This document shows positions 1 to 11,131 of a stretch of DNA of 22,480 nucleotides, in pieces. Position numbers and translations under genes: made by a program. The stretch spans positions 1 to 22,480 of the forward strand of contig ADNK01000822.1 of assembly GCA_000320545.1 (NCBI GenBank). Reading direction: 5' to 3'. Within the stretch, counting starts at the first letter, position 1, and the number at the start of each line of letters is the position of its first letter. Origin of the DNA: Bigelowiella natans CCMP2755. Its lineage: Eukaryota > Cercozoa > Chlorarachniophyceae. Below the pieces are notes generated by a model, which was not told the origin of the DNA, did no database searches, and worked only from the letters and a program-made list of their open reading frames with translations.

Positions 1-34
1 ATGATGCCTCCCCCCTCGCCCAAAAAAACCCCTT

Positions 35-56
35 CCCCCCCCCCCCCCCCCCCCCC
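35..56. repeat. Poly-C run serving as pyrimidine tract
   Basis: Twenty-two cytosines directly precede TTATAG, the 3' splice site of the first visible OGDH exon at 63. Confidence 0.9.
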
Positions 57-62
57 TTATAG

Positions 63-344
63 GTTCTAGAACGCCTCACATTCGCAGATGTATTCGAACG
101 ATTCCTTGCGACAAAGTAAGGCTTTCCCCCTTTCTTCTCCCCCCCTTTCTCCCCGAAGCAAGTGCAGCAAGCCTCCCCCCCCTCACGATATTAACCACCA
201 TCGTGCCTCTCGCTAGGTTCGGTACCGCCAAGCGATTTGGCCTTGAGGGATGTGAAACTATGATCCCGGGCATGAAAGCGCTCATAGACCGCTCCTCCGA
301 GAAAGGGGTCTTGTGGCGTGCGTGTTTGCCCTCCCTCTTTGTCC

Positions 345-376
<32 letters not shown>

Positions 377-1436
377 AAAAACGAAGAAGAAGAAGAAGAA
401 GAAGAAGAAGAAGAAGAAGAAGACGCCATCTATCTAACTTCCCTGCGTTGTGATGCGTGAGAAAGGGGAGAAGGAGGAGTAGGGTTAGAAGGGAAATTGG
501 ACCAAGAAAAGAGAAGTGAGGAGTGGGGGGAGACCGTAAAGGAGGAGGAGGAGGAGGAGGAGGAGGAAGAGGAAGATAAACCTGACGAGTATTGGCGCTG
601 TTTGCTGTGAAAGGTGACAAACGTTAACATTGGGATGGCTCATCGTGGCCGTCTTTCCGTTCTCTGTAACGTGATCCGCAAGGTAGGTGTAATTGTAGTA
701 GCAGCAGCAGCTCTTACATATTCGAATGAATGGGGTTTTTACATATGATGTGCCCTTGGGTGATCCCATCATCATGATCTCCTCCTTCCTTTTCTGCCAG
801 CCTGCCGAGCAGATCTTCAAAGAATTCAAAGGAATTAATGAGGAGCTTCCCGACGATTGGTCTTACTCTGGTACCGTGTATTAACACTTGCAAACTAGGA
901 ACATACTGGGCAATAGTCTGATACAAACATATCGAACAACGGCATGGAACGGCATAATGACCTTCTCTCTGCTTGCTTGGTTGGTTCTTCTAATTAGGTG
1001 ACGTGAAGTATCACCTTGGTACCAGCTTCGACCGAATGTACCCAGACGGACGAAAGCTGCACCTCGAGCTCCTTGCGAACCCCTCCCACCTTGAGGTATG
1101 GTTAGTGGTAGGCAGAGAAGGAGGAGGAGGAGGAGGAGGAGGAGGAGGAGGAGGAGGGAGGGAGGGAGGGGGGTGAGATTAGAAATTGTAGGTAAGTGGT
1201 TAGTTGAACAGTAATATTTATGGTAGTAGCCACCCGTTGTTCGTCTCTCCCTTTTGAGCTCCTCCCTTCTCTTTTTCATCATTTTTCCCCTCTCCTCATC
1301 CCCCTCCTCATCCTTCTTGTATCATCCCTTAACAAGGCTGTGAATCCCCTTGTTTGGGGTAAGACGAAAGCAAAGATGTACTTTGAAGGGGACAACGAGG
1401 GGGTCAACTCAATGCCGATCTTAATTCCCGGTAATG

Positions 1437-1472
<36 letters not shown>

Positions 1473-1482
1473 TATGTATGTG

Positions 1483-1518
<36 letters not shown>

Positions 1519-1716
1519 TCTATTCTAGTTGATTTGTTTCTGTGTTTCTTGACTCTTGTTCCCCCCCCCTCTCTCAAGGTGACGCCGCAATTGCAGGCCA
1601 AGGCATTGTGTACGAGGTTAATTTTATTTTAACCCTCTCCGAACCCTTCCTCTTTCTCCTTTCTCATCCCCCCCCCCCTCCTCCTCCCCTCCCTTTCTCC
1701 ATCAGCCAACTCACTC

Positions 1717-1755
<39 letters not shown>

Positions 1756-2474
1756 TGTGTGTGTGTTGTTTCCTTTGTTACATGTTGCGCGCAGAGTATG
1801 CAAATGTGCGGTCTCGATGGATATCAGACGGGAGGCACCATTCACATAGTGTGCAACAACCAGGTTCCACCAGTCAGTCAGTGAGTTATTTAGTTACAGC
1901 ATCGAAGTCAAGTGCCGCTAGCCATGCTGATGCATCATCGCGTGCGCGTCGCTGGTGAAAAAGGCGATAGATGTTACACGTGCAGTCGTCGTAGTAGCTC
2001 TGAATAACGTGCGACAACAGCGATTACGAGAAGAGAGGGGGAGGAGGGGCGTCACTGTTGACCTGAAGGTTGCTGCGCGTATTGCTGCTATTCAGGTCGG
2101 GTTCACAGCCAACCCCGATCAGTCACGTTCCACTCTGTACGCTTCGGACATCGGTAAGTCGTTCGATGCGCCCATCTTCCACGTCAACGCCGACCATCCT
2201 GAAGAGGTAGTTAGTTAGTACTACACGTGCTCTGCCCCCGCCTCTTGCTGTCGCGCTACTGCTTCATACTACTAATGTGGTAATGGTGAGGGGTAAGAAG
2301 AGGGGTTCTCAAGAAAAAGGATGCTACGACGTTATGTGCGTGAGTGCGTGAGAAGGATGTAGGTGCTGATGGCACTGTTGCCTGCAGGTGACGCGTGTAT
2401 TCGAATTGGCCGCTGAATGGCGAGCAAGGTGACTGACCTCCATTCTAAAGCATGATGACAAATTAGCTGGCAGA

Positions 2475-2547
<73 letters not shown>

Positions 2548-3948
2548 ATCTTCTTTCTCCTCATTTTCTCCCTTCCTCGCCTCTCTTGTACCCAACTTTG
2601 CCTATCTGCCCGCCTAACGTTGTCCCCCCCCCCCACCCTCCATGAATTCGTTTAATTAATTATCATCAAGATGGCGCACCGACGTGATTATTGATCTTAT
2701 TGGATACCGCCGACATGGTAGTAGCAGCAACACACGCAATCTAGCAGTAAACAACCCCACATACTATTCTTTCTCCTCCTCCTCCGTCGTCTTCTATTTT
2801 TTGTCGTTTATTCTGACGTTGGAAGTACTACTGAAACAGGGCACAACGAGATCGACCAGCCGTTCTTCACTCAGCCTGCTATGTATCGGGAAATCTCAAG
2901 ACACCCCACCGCCCTCCAACTCTACTCAGAATCCCTCGTAGGAACCCATTATTTTCACTATGCTCGTAAACGATAAATGAATAAATCGTCATGATCACCA
3001 TCATCATCATGTATTATTATTCTTCTTCTTCTTCTTCTTGAATCAACGTGTTGGTGGTGTCCCACTTTCTTTTTGACAGCTGAACGAAGGGGTTGTCGGC
3101 GAGGAGGATATCAAGTCCGTTCACGGCACGGTGCAAGAAATCTTCGAGAAGGTAGTACACGTCATCATATCGTAACATATATTTATCTCTATTTATTTGC
3201 CACTCCTTCCATGATCTACCTTTATCTCATCACATCCCTCTTTCTCCTCTTGCCCCTCCCCCCTCCCCCCTCTTTCCCCAATACTCCAAGACCATTCTCA
3301 CCCATCTTCCTTGAATCATCATCATCATCATCATCATCATCATTCAGGCGTTTGCAGACGCTGATTCGTACAAATCCAAGGACTCTGACTGGTTCTCCCA
3401 GCAATTCAACTACAAGAACCAGGTAGTGGTGGTTGGTTGGTGGTGGTTGTTGATGTTATTGTTGTTGTTGTTGTTGGCACGTCGTCGTCGTTCGTCATTC
3501 GTCGTTTGTCGTTTGTCATTCGTTGCCATCGTCGTCGTGATGCACCATCCTCACCCTGTCAGCAGCATATCACTCTTTATCTTCGCCATAGGTTACGAAA
3601 ACATACAAGACGGGTGTAGAGTCCGATGTTCTTTCTCAAGTCACCAAAGCGCTAACGGCCCTTCCTGAGGTAACGACGATGATGCTAATGATCATAAGTG
3701 TAATCTGTCTGGAGAGGGGGAGGGACGGGGGGGGGAAGAGAAATACATCATCCCAGTCATCATCATCATCATCATCATCATCATCGTCATTATCACTAAT
3801 GTTACTGATGGCCGATTGATGCAGGGATTTGAGTTGCATACGCAGCTGAAGAGAATCCTCAAAGCAAAGGAGAAAACCATCACCGAGGGCAAAAACATCG
3901 ACTGGGTCATAGCATTAGTAGCAAGGAGGAGGAGGAGATTAGGAACAG

Positions 3949-3984
<36 letters not shown>

Positions 3985-4185
3985 GTCCGCGATTTCCCAT
4001 CTTGGTCGTCTTCCCCGTTGTCATCATCTATATACTTTCTCCTCCTTCAACGACCAAACCAATCAACGCCTATCCCCACGCTGCTTCACATAGGGCACGG
4101 CTGAGGCAATGGCGTTTGGCACCCTCCTGATGGAAGGCGTGCATGTGAGGCTGAGCGGACAAGACTCGGAACGAGGTGGGGGATA

Positions 4186-4220
<35 letters not shown>

Positions 4221-4820
4221 TGTCACAAGTGGTGATGATGAGCTGCACACAACGAAGTCGCAGTAAGTATCGGAACACAGTGCCGGGTGGGGGGGGGGGG
4301 GGGGGGTGGTGAAGGGTAAACAGATAATCATGTCCTATTGACGTTGGTGCAGGTACCTTCAGCCACCGTCACGCTGTTCTCCACGACCAAAAGACCGGAA
4401 ACAAATATGTAATATCTGGCATTATCATGTTTACAATGCCAATGATGGCCTGACCAATTAGTATGATGGACAAATCGTATTTTTGCATTGTAATGTTGGG
4501 CAATGGTGCATATTAATCAGGGTGGTGGTGCGTTATTATTTACTGACTCTCCCCGTCATTTTCTGAACCTCTTCCTCCCCTGCTCCGGCTCATTTTCCTT
4601 CCAATAATAAATAATACACATCAGGCCCCTCTCAACAACATCACACCCAACCAGCCAGCTAAAGCCTCGATTATATCCTCTCCGCTCTCCGAGTTCGGTG
4701 TGCTTGGATTCGAGCTTGGGTATAGCCAAGAGACTGAAAACCAGCTGGTGCTGTGGGAAGCTCAGTTTGGGGACTTCTCCAATGGTGCACAGGTAGTAGT
4801 AGTAGTAGTAGTACCAGTAG

Positions 4821-4883
<63 letters not shown>

Positions 4884-6116
4884 CTTTCTCTACAAATAAT
4901 ATCGTTGCTGGTCCCTTTGCGAGGGAGACTATTCATATTTACATGTAAGCGCCAATAATACCAATCTTCGTGGATTCCCCTCCTCTTTCTCTCCCTCTCC
5001 CCCTCCTACTCACCTTTATCGTCGTCATCATCATCATCAACAACAACAGCAGCAGCAGCAACAACATCAACCCACACCCCTGCTACCACGCCAGGTAATC
5101 ATCGACCAGTTTCTGAGCTCTATGGAGAACAAGTGGGGAGTGCAGTCGGGGCTGGTGCTTCTCCTGCCGCACGGCTACCAAGGGATGGGGCCGGAGCACT
5201 CCTCCTGCCGCCTTGAGCGCTTCTTGCTGATGTGTGATGAGGAGGAGGACGTTGTGCAGGACATGGAAGAGGACCAACGCATGCAGATTCAGCAGGCCAA
5301 CTGGCAGGTAGTAATAACGCGCTTGTAAGTAACTAAATTAGTAGCAGAGAGCAACGGGAGAGAGAGAAGGGGGAGGGGGAGGTCATCATCATTCTCATCA
5401 TCGCAAACAGGCTTTGCATATAGCGGACGGTGCGGTTTCCTCCTTTCCTCTTCCTCATATTTCCCCCCTCGTCATTTTCGTCTCCAAATGCCGCTGTTTT
5501 CTCATCACCGTTCGGTGTTCTTTATTTCACCCCTCCTCCTCCTCCTCCTCTACCAATGCAGGTGGTCAACTGCACCACGCCTGCCAACTACTTCCACGTG
5601 CTGCGAAGGCAAATTCACCGGCCATTCCGCAAGCCTCTAATCGTCGTCTCTCCCAAAGACCTTCTTCGCCACAAACTCGCTGTCTCCTCGATCGAGGACT
5701 TCTCGCCTGAGGTAGGGATAGTGGGGAAGCAGTGAGAGAGGGGGGGGGAGGGGGGGTGGAGTCGTGATAGCGCAGCACAACAATAAGAAGAAGAACAATA
5801 ACAACAACAACACTACTACTTGATTCTGATGATCAATGCGTGCACACTCTTGCAGAGGCGTTTCCAACGAACCATTTCGGAGGCGCACCCCGAGGAGCTC
5901 GTGGATCCTGAAAAGGTAGTAGTGTTCACTGCATGCTAACCATCACAAAAAAGGAGGAGGAGGAGGAGGAGGAGGAGGAAGGGGAAAGGAGAGGAAAAGT
6001 AAAGGACGAAGATTTTTGAATGTTTGTCTGTTTTTCCATTTTTGCCACTAAGTGTGCAGAGGTCGCCAAATGCGGCAGAACCAATTGAGTCAAATAATAT
6101 CTATTCTTTCGATGCA

Positions 6117-6148
<32 letters not shown>

Positions 6149-7645
6149 GATGATGACACCACTGAGAAGAGGTCATCATCAGCAACCAGAACATAGAAAA
6201 CAAAAAGAAAAGTCTACATTTTGTTCTTATCACCATTCTTTGATGAAACCGTGACCCTCTATATCTTCTTCTCATCACTCTCTCCTCTCTTCGTTGACGT
6301 CGTTACGCTTAGATTCGGCGAGTAGTGTTCTGTACCGGAAAGATCTATTACGAAGCACTGCAGCAGCGTCGAGAGGATAACGTAATACTTTCCACAAAAG
6401 AATTGGACTACACGTGCGACTCTTCAGGCTGATGGAGATCACCACCACCACCACCATCATCATCATCACCATGAATCCCCCCGTTTTTTCCAAAGAAGAC
6501 CACGCACGTTCTCTCCCCTTTTTTCCGTGCCTCTTTGTGCGTAGTAGCCTCTCTCGCCGTTGTTCGTAGTTGTTCACAACGATGAATGAATGCCTTTGGA
6601 TGATGCAGATCGATGATGTCGCAATCGTGCGGCTCGAGCAGATATCTCCATTCCCCTTTGACCGAGTGGCACGCGAGGTTTCCAACTACCCCAACGCTGA
6701 GACCGTTTGGCTACAAGAAGAGCCAAAGAACCAAGGCGCATGGGTACTATTTACTGCTGCTGCTGCTGCTGCTGCAGCTGCTGCAGTCACAGCTCACAAA
6801 CGATGATATCGTTAGGTATACGTGAGCGACCGCATACAGACGGCCACTCGCGAACTCAACAGCAAGGAGGTCCGCCCCGGTTATGTCGGCCGTGATGCGA
6901 TGGCAGCTACCGCTGAGGGATATGGTAGAATTCTAGTATCACACGCACCAATGCAGCAAATACCACTAGCAGCAGCAGCGGAAGCGACGCAAACCGCAAA
7001 CAAAAAAGAGAGAATGGAAGGGAAATACAGGGCAGGACAGCTGAGATCATAGAACATTATTATACATATGGGAGATGAAGAAGAGGAAAATGAAGGGGAA
7101 TAGCTCATCATTCTCTCTTTCTTTACTCTTCCCCTCTCCTTTTTACCTTCTCTCGCTTAAAACATCGATGCTTTTGGTTAATGTCTCAGAATGTGTCCCA
7201 CAACATCATCATCATCATCATCATCATAATCATCATCACTTAGGTGCTGTACACACGCGGGAACAAGTCCGCTTGTTGAAGAAGGTCTTCAGCAAGGACT
7301 GGAAGCTGAACGAGATGGTAGTACTGCAGCAAGTTGTTGTTGTGCTTACAGTAGAGTAGTAGTAGTAGTAGTAGTAGTAGTAGGTGTAGTAAAAGAAGAA
7401 GAAGCGGCAGTATTAGTAGTAACCCGCTCAGTAGCCTTCAGAATAACGATTTCAAATTCTACTGCCATCTTATTATTGGACACAGCAGTCATGTGGACAG
7501 CGGGTGCATTTTTGTTCCCTTGATCTGATGATTGGTCGATTCGGTTTTTCCTGCTGCTGCCGTGCTAGCTTTGCTATCATTAATTGTGGTTGCATTGCCA
7601 TTTTCCACCCCTCACCTGATTCAGGCCAGGAAGATTCCTGTATAA
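63..7645 (+). CDS. OGDH: 2-oxoglutarate dehydrogenase E1 component, 5' truncated by window edge, ~27 exons
   Basis: E1 subunit of the mitochondrial 2-oxoglutarate dehydrogenase complex: thiamine-diphosphate-dependent decarboxylation of 2-oxoglutarate and transfer of the succinyl group to E2 lipoate (TCA cycle). Exons by phase-matched GT-AG: 63-115, 217-307, 614-682, 801-870, 998-1095, 1337-1430, 1579-1616, 1795-1863, 2096-2206, 2388-2428, 2671-2717, 2840-2937, 3080-3151, 3348-3422, 3592-3669, 3825-3905, 4094-4175, 4353-4408, 4625-4792, 5095-5307, 5562-5711, 5856-5915, 6313-6381, 6609-6743, 6816-6924, 7244-7317, 7625-7645. They give about 770 residues of a family usually near 1000, so roughly 250 N-terminal residues, including the targeting peptide, lie to the left. 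Seen in order: [34 protein letters not shown], the ThDP/Mg motif GDAAIAGQG with [113 protein letters not shown]. Only the last exon is doubtful. Confidence 0.95.
345..423. repeat. Compound (GAT)n-(GAA)n microsatellite in OGDH intron
   Basis: Uninterrupted ATG/GAT triplets (345-376) pass after a short A-rich link into GAA triplets (383-423), inside the intron 308-613. If the intron were retained, the exon frame would read a run of Asp followed by a run of Glu and stop at 458-460. Confidence 0.9.
1120..1172. repeat. (GGA)n microsatellite in OGDH intron
   Basis: Triplet GGA repeats grade into GGGA units within the intron 1096-1336. Similar shorter GGA tracts lie at about 541-567 and 5952-5980, also intronic. 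Confidence 0.85.
1438..1516. repeat. (GT)n plus (GA)n dinucleotide tracts in OGDH intron
   Basis: (GT)n at 1438-1470 and (AG)n at 1487-1516 share the intron 1431-1578. An (AT)n run at 1719-1750 fills the next intron. Confidence 0.9.
2481..2544. repeat. (CT)n-(TA)n compound microsatellite in OGDH intron
   Basis: A CT run switches directly to a TA run. The same (CT)n-(TA)n order recurs in the intron at 4821-4879, and its reverse-complement type (GA)n-(TA)n at about 12918-12990 in a methyltransferase intron. Confidence 0.9.
3315..3343. repeat. (ATC)n microsatellite next to a 3' splice site
   Basis: ATC triplets end five bases before the acceptor of the OGDH exon at 3348. Related ATC or GAT arrays sit at 3757-3785, 4187-4219, 6118-6156 and 7204-7238, each in a different OGDH intron. 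Confidence 0.85.
3951..3979. repeat. (GT)n microsatellite in OGDH intron
   Basis: Dinucleotide GT run inside the intron 3906-4093, directly after GGA-rich sequence. Confidence 0.9.
4793..4879. repeat. (GTA)n-(CT)n-(TA)n array starting at a 5' splice site
   Basis: The GTA repeat begins exactly at the donor of the OGDH exon ending at 4792, so several GTAGTA units in a row could serve as 5' splice sites. It continues into CT and TA runs. Confidence 0.85.
6756..6784. repeat. (CTG)n/CAG trinucleotide repeat in a 72-bp OGDH intron
   Basis: CTG triplets with interspersed CAG fill nearly half of the short intron 6744-6815. Confidence 0.85.
7318..7645 (+). other. Ambiguous 3' end of OGDH: three possible C-termini
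   Basis: After the secure exon ending at 7317 (...KDWKLNEM) a GTAGTA donor is followed by no clear partner. Option 1: splice to the acceptor at 7624, which has a good pyrimidine tract, adding ARKIPV and a TAA at 7643-7645; I prefer this. Option 2: no splice, adding a Val-rich tail to a TAG at 7357-7359 inside a GTA repeat. Option 3: splice to the AG before CTTGCC near 7813, adding a Lys-rich tail of about 27 residues ending near 7896. Plant OGDH, as recalled, also ends within about ten residues of this point, which favours option 1. Confidence 0.5.
7356..7383. repeat. (GTA)n repeat at the OGDH 3' end
   Basis: AGT/GTA triplets follow the last secure OGDH exon and contain the TAG that would end the unspliced form. 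Confidence 0.85.
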
Positions 7646-8470
7646 AAGTTCTAACTACGTGGCACCACGCGTCATTGTCAAGAAAACAAATGGTTTTTGT
7701 AGATGATAGACGTACGGCGGTGTGGAGAAATCCATAAGTGGTTCTAGCTTAACCGACGACTGTGATCATTTTTTTGTATATTTCAATTTTTCCATCACCT
7801 CATTACGCACAGCTTGCCCAAAAAAGGAAATATTTAAAAAAGTGGTATGCTTCGGATAAGTATTACGACGATGAACAGTGTCTGAAGCATCGTTAAAAGT
7901 ATCATCAGCATATATCCTGTTCGGAGTGCACGCTTAATCCGCATGATAGCATTGCATCAGTATCTAGCTTATGTGTTTGCATCTTGCATCCTGAGACTGA
8001 ATTTTATTATATAATAAAAAGCCCTTTACTCGATCTAAGGACTCTTCATTGGTAGCACAGCAGTCGGCTGGTTGTGCTTGATGACATGTGCATGTGCTTT
8101 AGCATGCATGGATGTCGCACTGCTATGTGGCAGCACTTGATATAGTTGCACGCCGGTGTAACGAGTTTGCTTGTCCATGTAGCGTTCCATCATGTCGCAG
8201 CCAATGTAATTGGTATCGATGTTATTGCTAATGCAAGCTGCTTATTTGATACAGCAATGCATGGTCATTAAACAGTATAACTTTTGGCACCTATGCTAGC
8301 TATGGCCCCGCTATCTAGCTATGTGCAGCTGGTTTCGAATGTGCAGTCGTAGCAGCAAACAAGAATGCACAGTGTTACGTTCCCCTCCCTGACTACACAT
8401 ACCAAGCTAGCAAGTCGCATCATCAAGCTGAGTGGTAGATAGACCGTTTGTCCTTCTAGCCTTCTCTTCG
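7646..8470. other. Convergent 3'-3' spacer between OGDH and the secreted-protein gene
   Basis: I see no supported exon here. The sequence is AT-rich and, unlike the OGDH introns, almost free of microsatellites. The minus strand just right of it (8606-8403) carries a protein-like frame with residues TYDVQFWELVMAAKRRL and a GTATGT donor-like site after ...MRLASL, so an alternative 3' exon of the secreted-protein gene could reach in. Confidence 0.4.
8013..8018 (+). promoter_or_regulatory. Candidate polyadenylation signal AATAAA for OGDH
   Basis: AATAAA lies about 370 bp beyond the preferred OGDH stop, in AT-rich sequence with no coding exon that I can place. The motif is seen directly; its use is an inference, and whether this lineage relies on AATAAA is unknown. 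Confidence 0.3.
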
Positions 8471-8529
8471 CAGCCATCACAAGCTCCCAGAATTGCACGT
8501 CGTAAGTTCTACTTGAATCGTCATCTCCT

Positions 8530-10194
8530 GGTGCTGCTGCTGGTGGTGCTGCTGCTACTGAGATCTCGAAGATGGTGCCAATGATGGTGCCCTCCATGTC
8601 CAGCATGCACCTCCTCTGCGTAATTTACATCAGAAGAATACACCAGAGGATTCGTGATGTACTCCAGTCCAAACTAAATCTTACTACTACTCCTACTAAC
8701 TACTACTCCTGGTGCTGCTGCTACATTACACTACTGCAGCTGTGTGTGGTGTCATGTAAACAATTAAATCACCTTGGAGGATAGTGGCTGGGGGACAATG
8801 GTTCGTTGCGAACCACTCACTGACTTCCACTGGAAAATGCTGCCCGTGGTCAAGAACGTACCTGCACACACGTTGCACAACTCTCTTTATCATCGTCGTC
8901 GTCATTGTCGTCATCGCATCCGCCATGTGTGAACGTGTCTTGTGTGTTGCTGCTACTACTACTACTGTTACCCATATTCAGCGCCTCCTGGAGGATGGGC
9001 AACTTGGATTCGGAACGGATACGACACAGTGATGCCGGTACCGTTGGCGTTAGGAGGACCACGTAGCTAAAATTCAGGGAAGATTGAGATGAGAAACAAA
9101 TCATCGGGGAGGAGAGGGGGGATTGGAAAGCTGCAGGCACAATGAATGGATGGAAGCAGAAAAGAGAGTGTAGTGCAGTAAGAAAGAAAGAGGAAGATAG
9201 CAGACGACAAGACGGTCGATTGAAACTCTTTCCCAAAATCTCAATACCTCTTGTGTGTAGAATGTCGTCGTACTGCCACCTAAAGCAGAAGTTGCACGAT
9301 AAGGGGAGGGGAGGGTGTTTCAGTTTATGATCCAGAAGGTAAAGGTATGACCCCTCCTTAATTTCACCCTAATGTTTCGTAAGAGACAGCATCGTCATAG
9401 TCGTGACTAGGTGCTACCTTTTCCATCCTTCACAATGTATCCTTGGACCGGAACCCCCCCACGAAGTGTTGAGTTTCCGATGTATTCAGCTTCTCCGACA
9501 GGGGTACTTCGCACCGTATGGCTAATGACACACGCACGAACAGTTACGATGAATGGAAGCTCGAAGGTTTATGACAGAGTGTTGATTTAAAAATTCACCT
9601 CACACAGCGCTCATTATGATCGAGATCAGTTAGGTAGTAAAAAGTCTCTGTGGACTCCTCCGAGGCTCGAAACCTGTATACTACCTAATGAAAGAAGAGA
9701 GGAATGAATTCGCGATTACACTGTCTACGATTATTTGTGATTAAGAGAGGTGTATACACACACACACACACACACACAAAGAAATACACACGGAGAAGAA
9801 GAGGAAGAAGAAAAAGAAGAAGAGAGAGAGAGACAGAGGGAGAGAGAGAGATTACTCGAATTCCAAGAACTGTGGTGTCATTCGCATCACGCATGGAAAA
9901 TGGCACTCCTGGGAATATATGGTATGCCGAGTCCACGTCACCCTCACTATCGCCATCCCTGCGAAGGTTCGAAGTCGGCCATCGTGAGACGCACAGGAAC
10001 GCACACACTAAGGGCAAGACATGCTACCTCACAGAGAGCTGCTCGTAGATGCTAAGGAATTCCACCCCGCCATTGAACTTGTGCGTTCTCAGCATGGTAG
10101 TCATGTACGGCATTGGGATCTTTACAGGCTGAGGAGATGCCGTGACAGTGACGAGGAACGCCGCTTGGAAGAAGAAAACGAGGTAGGGTCGCAT
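8530..10194 (-). CDS. Secreted protein with signal peptide, unrecognised family (weak ependymin-like resemblance), at least 8 exons
   Basis: The start at 10194 gives MRPYLVFFFQAAFLVTVTAS: short basic N-terminus, hydrophobic core, Ala/Ser cleavage region, so the product probably enters the secretory pathway. Phase-matched exons on the minus strand: 10194-10028, 9958-9856, 9684-9599, 9521-9418, 9279-9248, 9066-8972, then 8861 to about 8831. Marker peptides in order: GGVEFLSIYEQLSV, IFPGVPFSMRDANDTTV, TFYYLTDLDHNERC, EAEYIGNSTLRGGVPVQGYI, TTTFYTQE, GITVSYPFRIQVAHPPGG, YVLDHGQHF. The spacing of a YYLTDLxxxxC element followed by AEYIG...GGVPVQG recalls ependymin-related secreted proteins, but only one Cys is visible where that family has several, so I leave it unnamed. 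The C-terminus is unsettled: a final exon from about 8668 in one frame gives NPLVYSSDVNYAEEV and a His-rich run, ending near 8530; another frame is also open there. Length is about 250 residues. It lies tandem to the methyltransferase gene, 750 bp downstream of it. Confidence 0.75.
9755..9778. repeat. (CA)n microsatellite in an intron of the secreted-protein gene
   Basis: CA run followed by GA-rich sequence (9790-9850), within the intron 9855-9685 of the minus-strand gene. Confidence 0.85.
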
Positions 10195-10615
10195 GGGTGG
10201 GGAGGGGGCAGTCGGAACAACGAATCTCCTCCGAGTGTGTGACGTGAAGGGACGCGTTTGTCCGATGAAATTGGGGAAATACATTGTCGCAGCTGACGAA
10301 AAGCAGGGGAGATCAATTCATCTCTCTGTTCGACTCTCGTCGGAAAATGACAGAGAAACCTGCATGCTCCGACGATGATTCTTTCATGTCCGATCCAGGT
10401 CCCCTCATTGGAACAACTTTGCTTCCTTCAAGAGGGGGTCACAGGTCCGTGTCACCGCATCACGGTGTCTGCCAACAACGTCAATTTTTTTTGGACCTCT
10501 GATCTTGCGTGCGTTCACTTTTTGATCGCGGTGTTCATCACGCTTTCGGACACACCAGCTAGCTGTGGCCTGCACAGCACACACGCGTGGCACGTGCACG
10601 TGTGCATTGTTTTGT

Positions 10616-10656
<41 letters not shown>

Positions 10657-10944
10657 ATGCACGCACACATCCACAATTGTTCGCACACACGCACACGTGC
10701 ACTTGCAAATGCAAGCAGCACACAGGACAAATGCATCCATCACGTGTGCAAAAGAAAACTTTGGAAGCGCAGGCACAGGGCTGGCTGGGGCGTGCAACGT
10801 GCAATGCAACGCCAAGCGCGGAAAGCACAACATGACTCAATGCGTTGTCATCTGCCATTTCACTTCGTGCATTCTCTCTGGCGCAGTTTGTGAGCTGCAC
10901 ACTGCCAGTGAAGCAGTTGGGATTCAGCGATGCTCAAATGTGAC
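10195..10944. other. Spacer between methyltransferase 3' end and secreted-protein start; (CT)n and CA-rich tract
   Basis: This holds the presumed promoter and 5' UTR of the secreted-protein gene and the 3' region of the methyltransferase gene. A (CT)n run occupies 10619-10653, flanked by alternating CA/GT-rich sequence up to about 10760. The open frames here (Ser/Leu or Arg/Glu runs, CAHT-type Cys/His-rich peptides) are products of these repeats. No TATA-like element stands out. Confidence 0.5.
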
Positions 10945-11091
10945 TCAAAACACTCTGAACAGCTCCTTCCCAGTGACATCATGAAGCCCATCGTGATCGC
11001 CGTAGTGATTGATTCCAGCAGGTTGGAGTCCAACCTTCCTAGATACAACTAGCCAATCAAATGGATACGGGCCTCCGAGAAAGTCCTGCGT

Positions 11092-11131
<40 letters not shown>

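Noticed and set aside
76-630. Open frames rich in Ser, Leu, His, Asp or Glu near the left edge
   Set aside because: They are translations of GAT, GAA and GGA microsatellites in OGDH introns.
10375-10984. Several long overlapping frames on both strands, Cys- and Thr/His-rich
   Set aside because: They arise from the (CT)n run and CA/GT-rich flanks, with no consistent splice signals or motifs.
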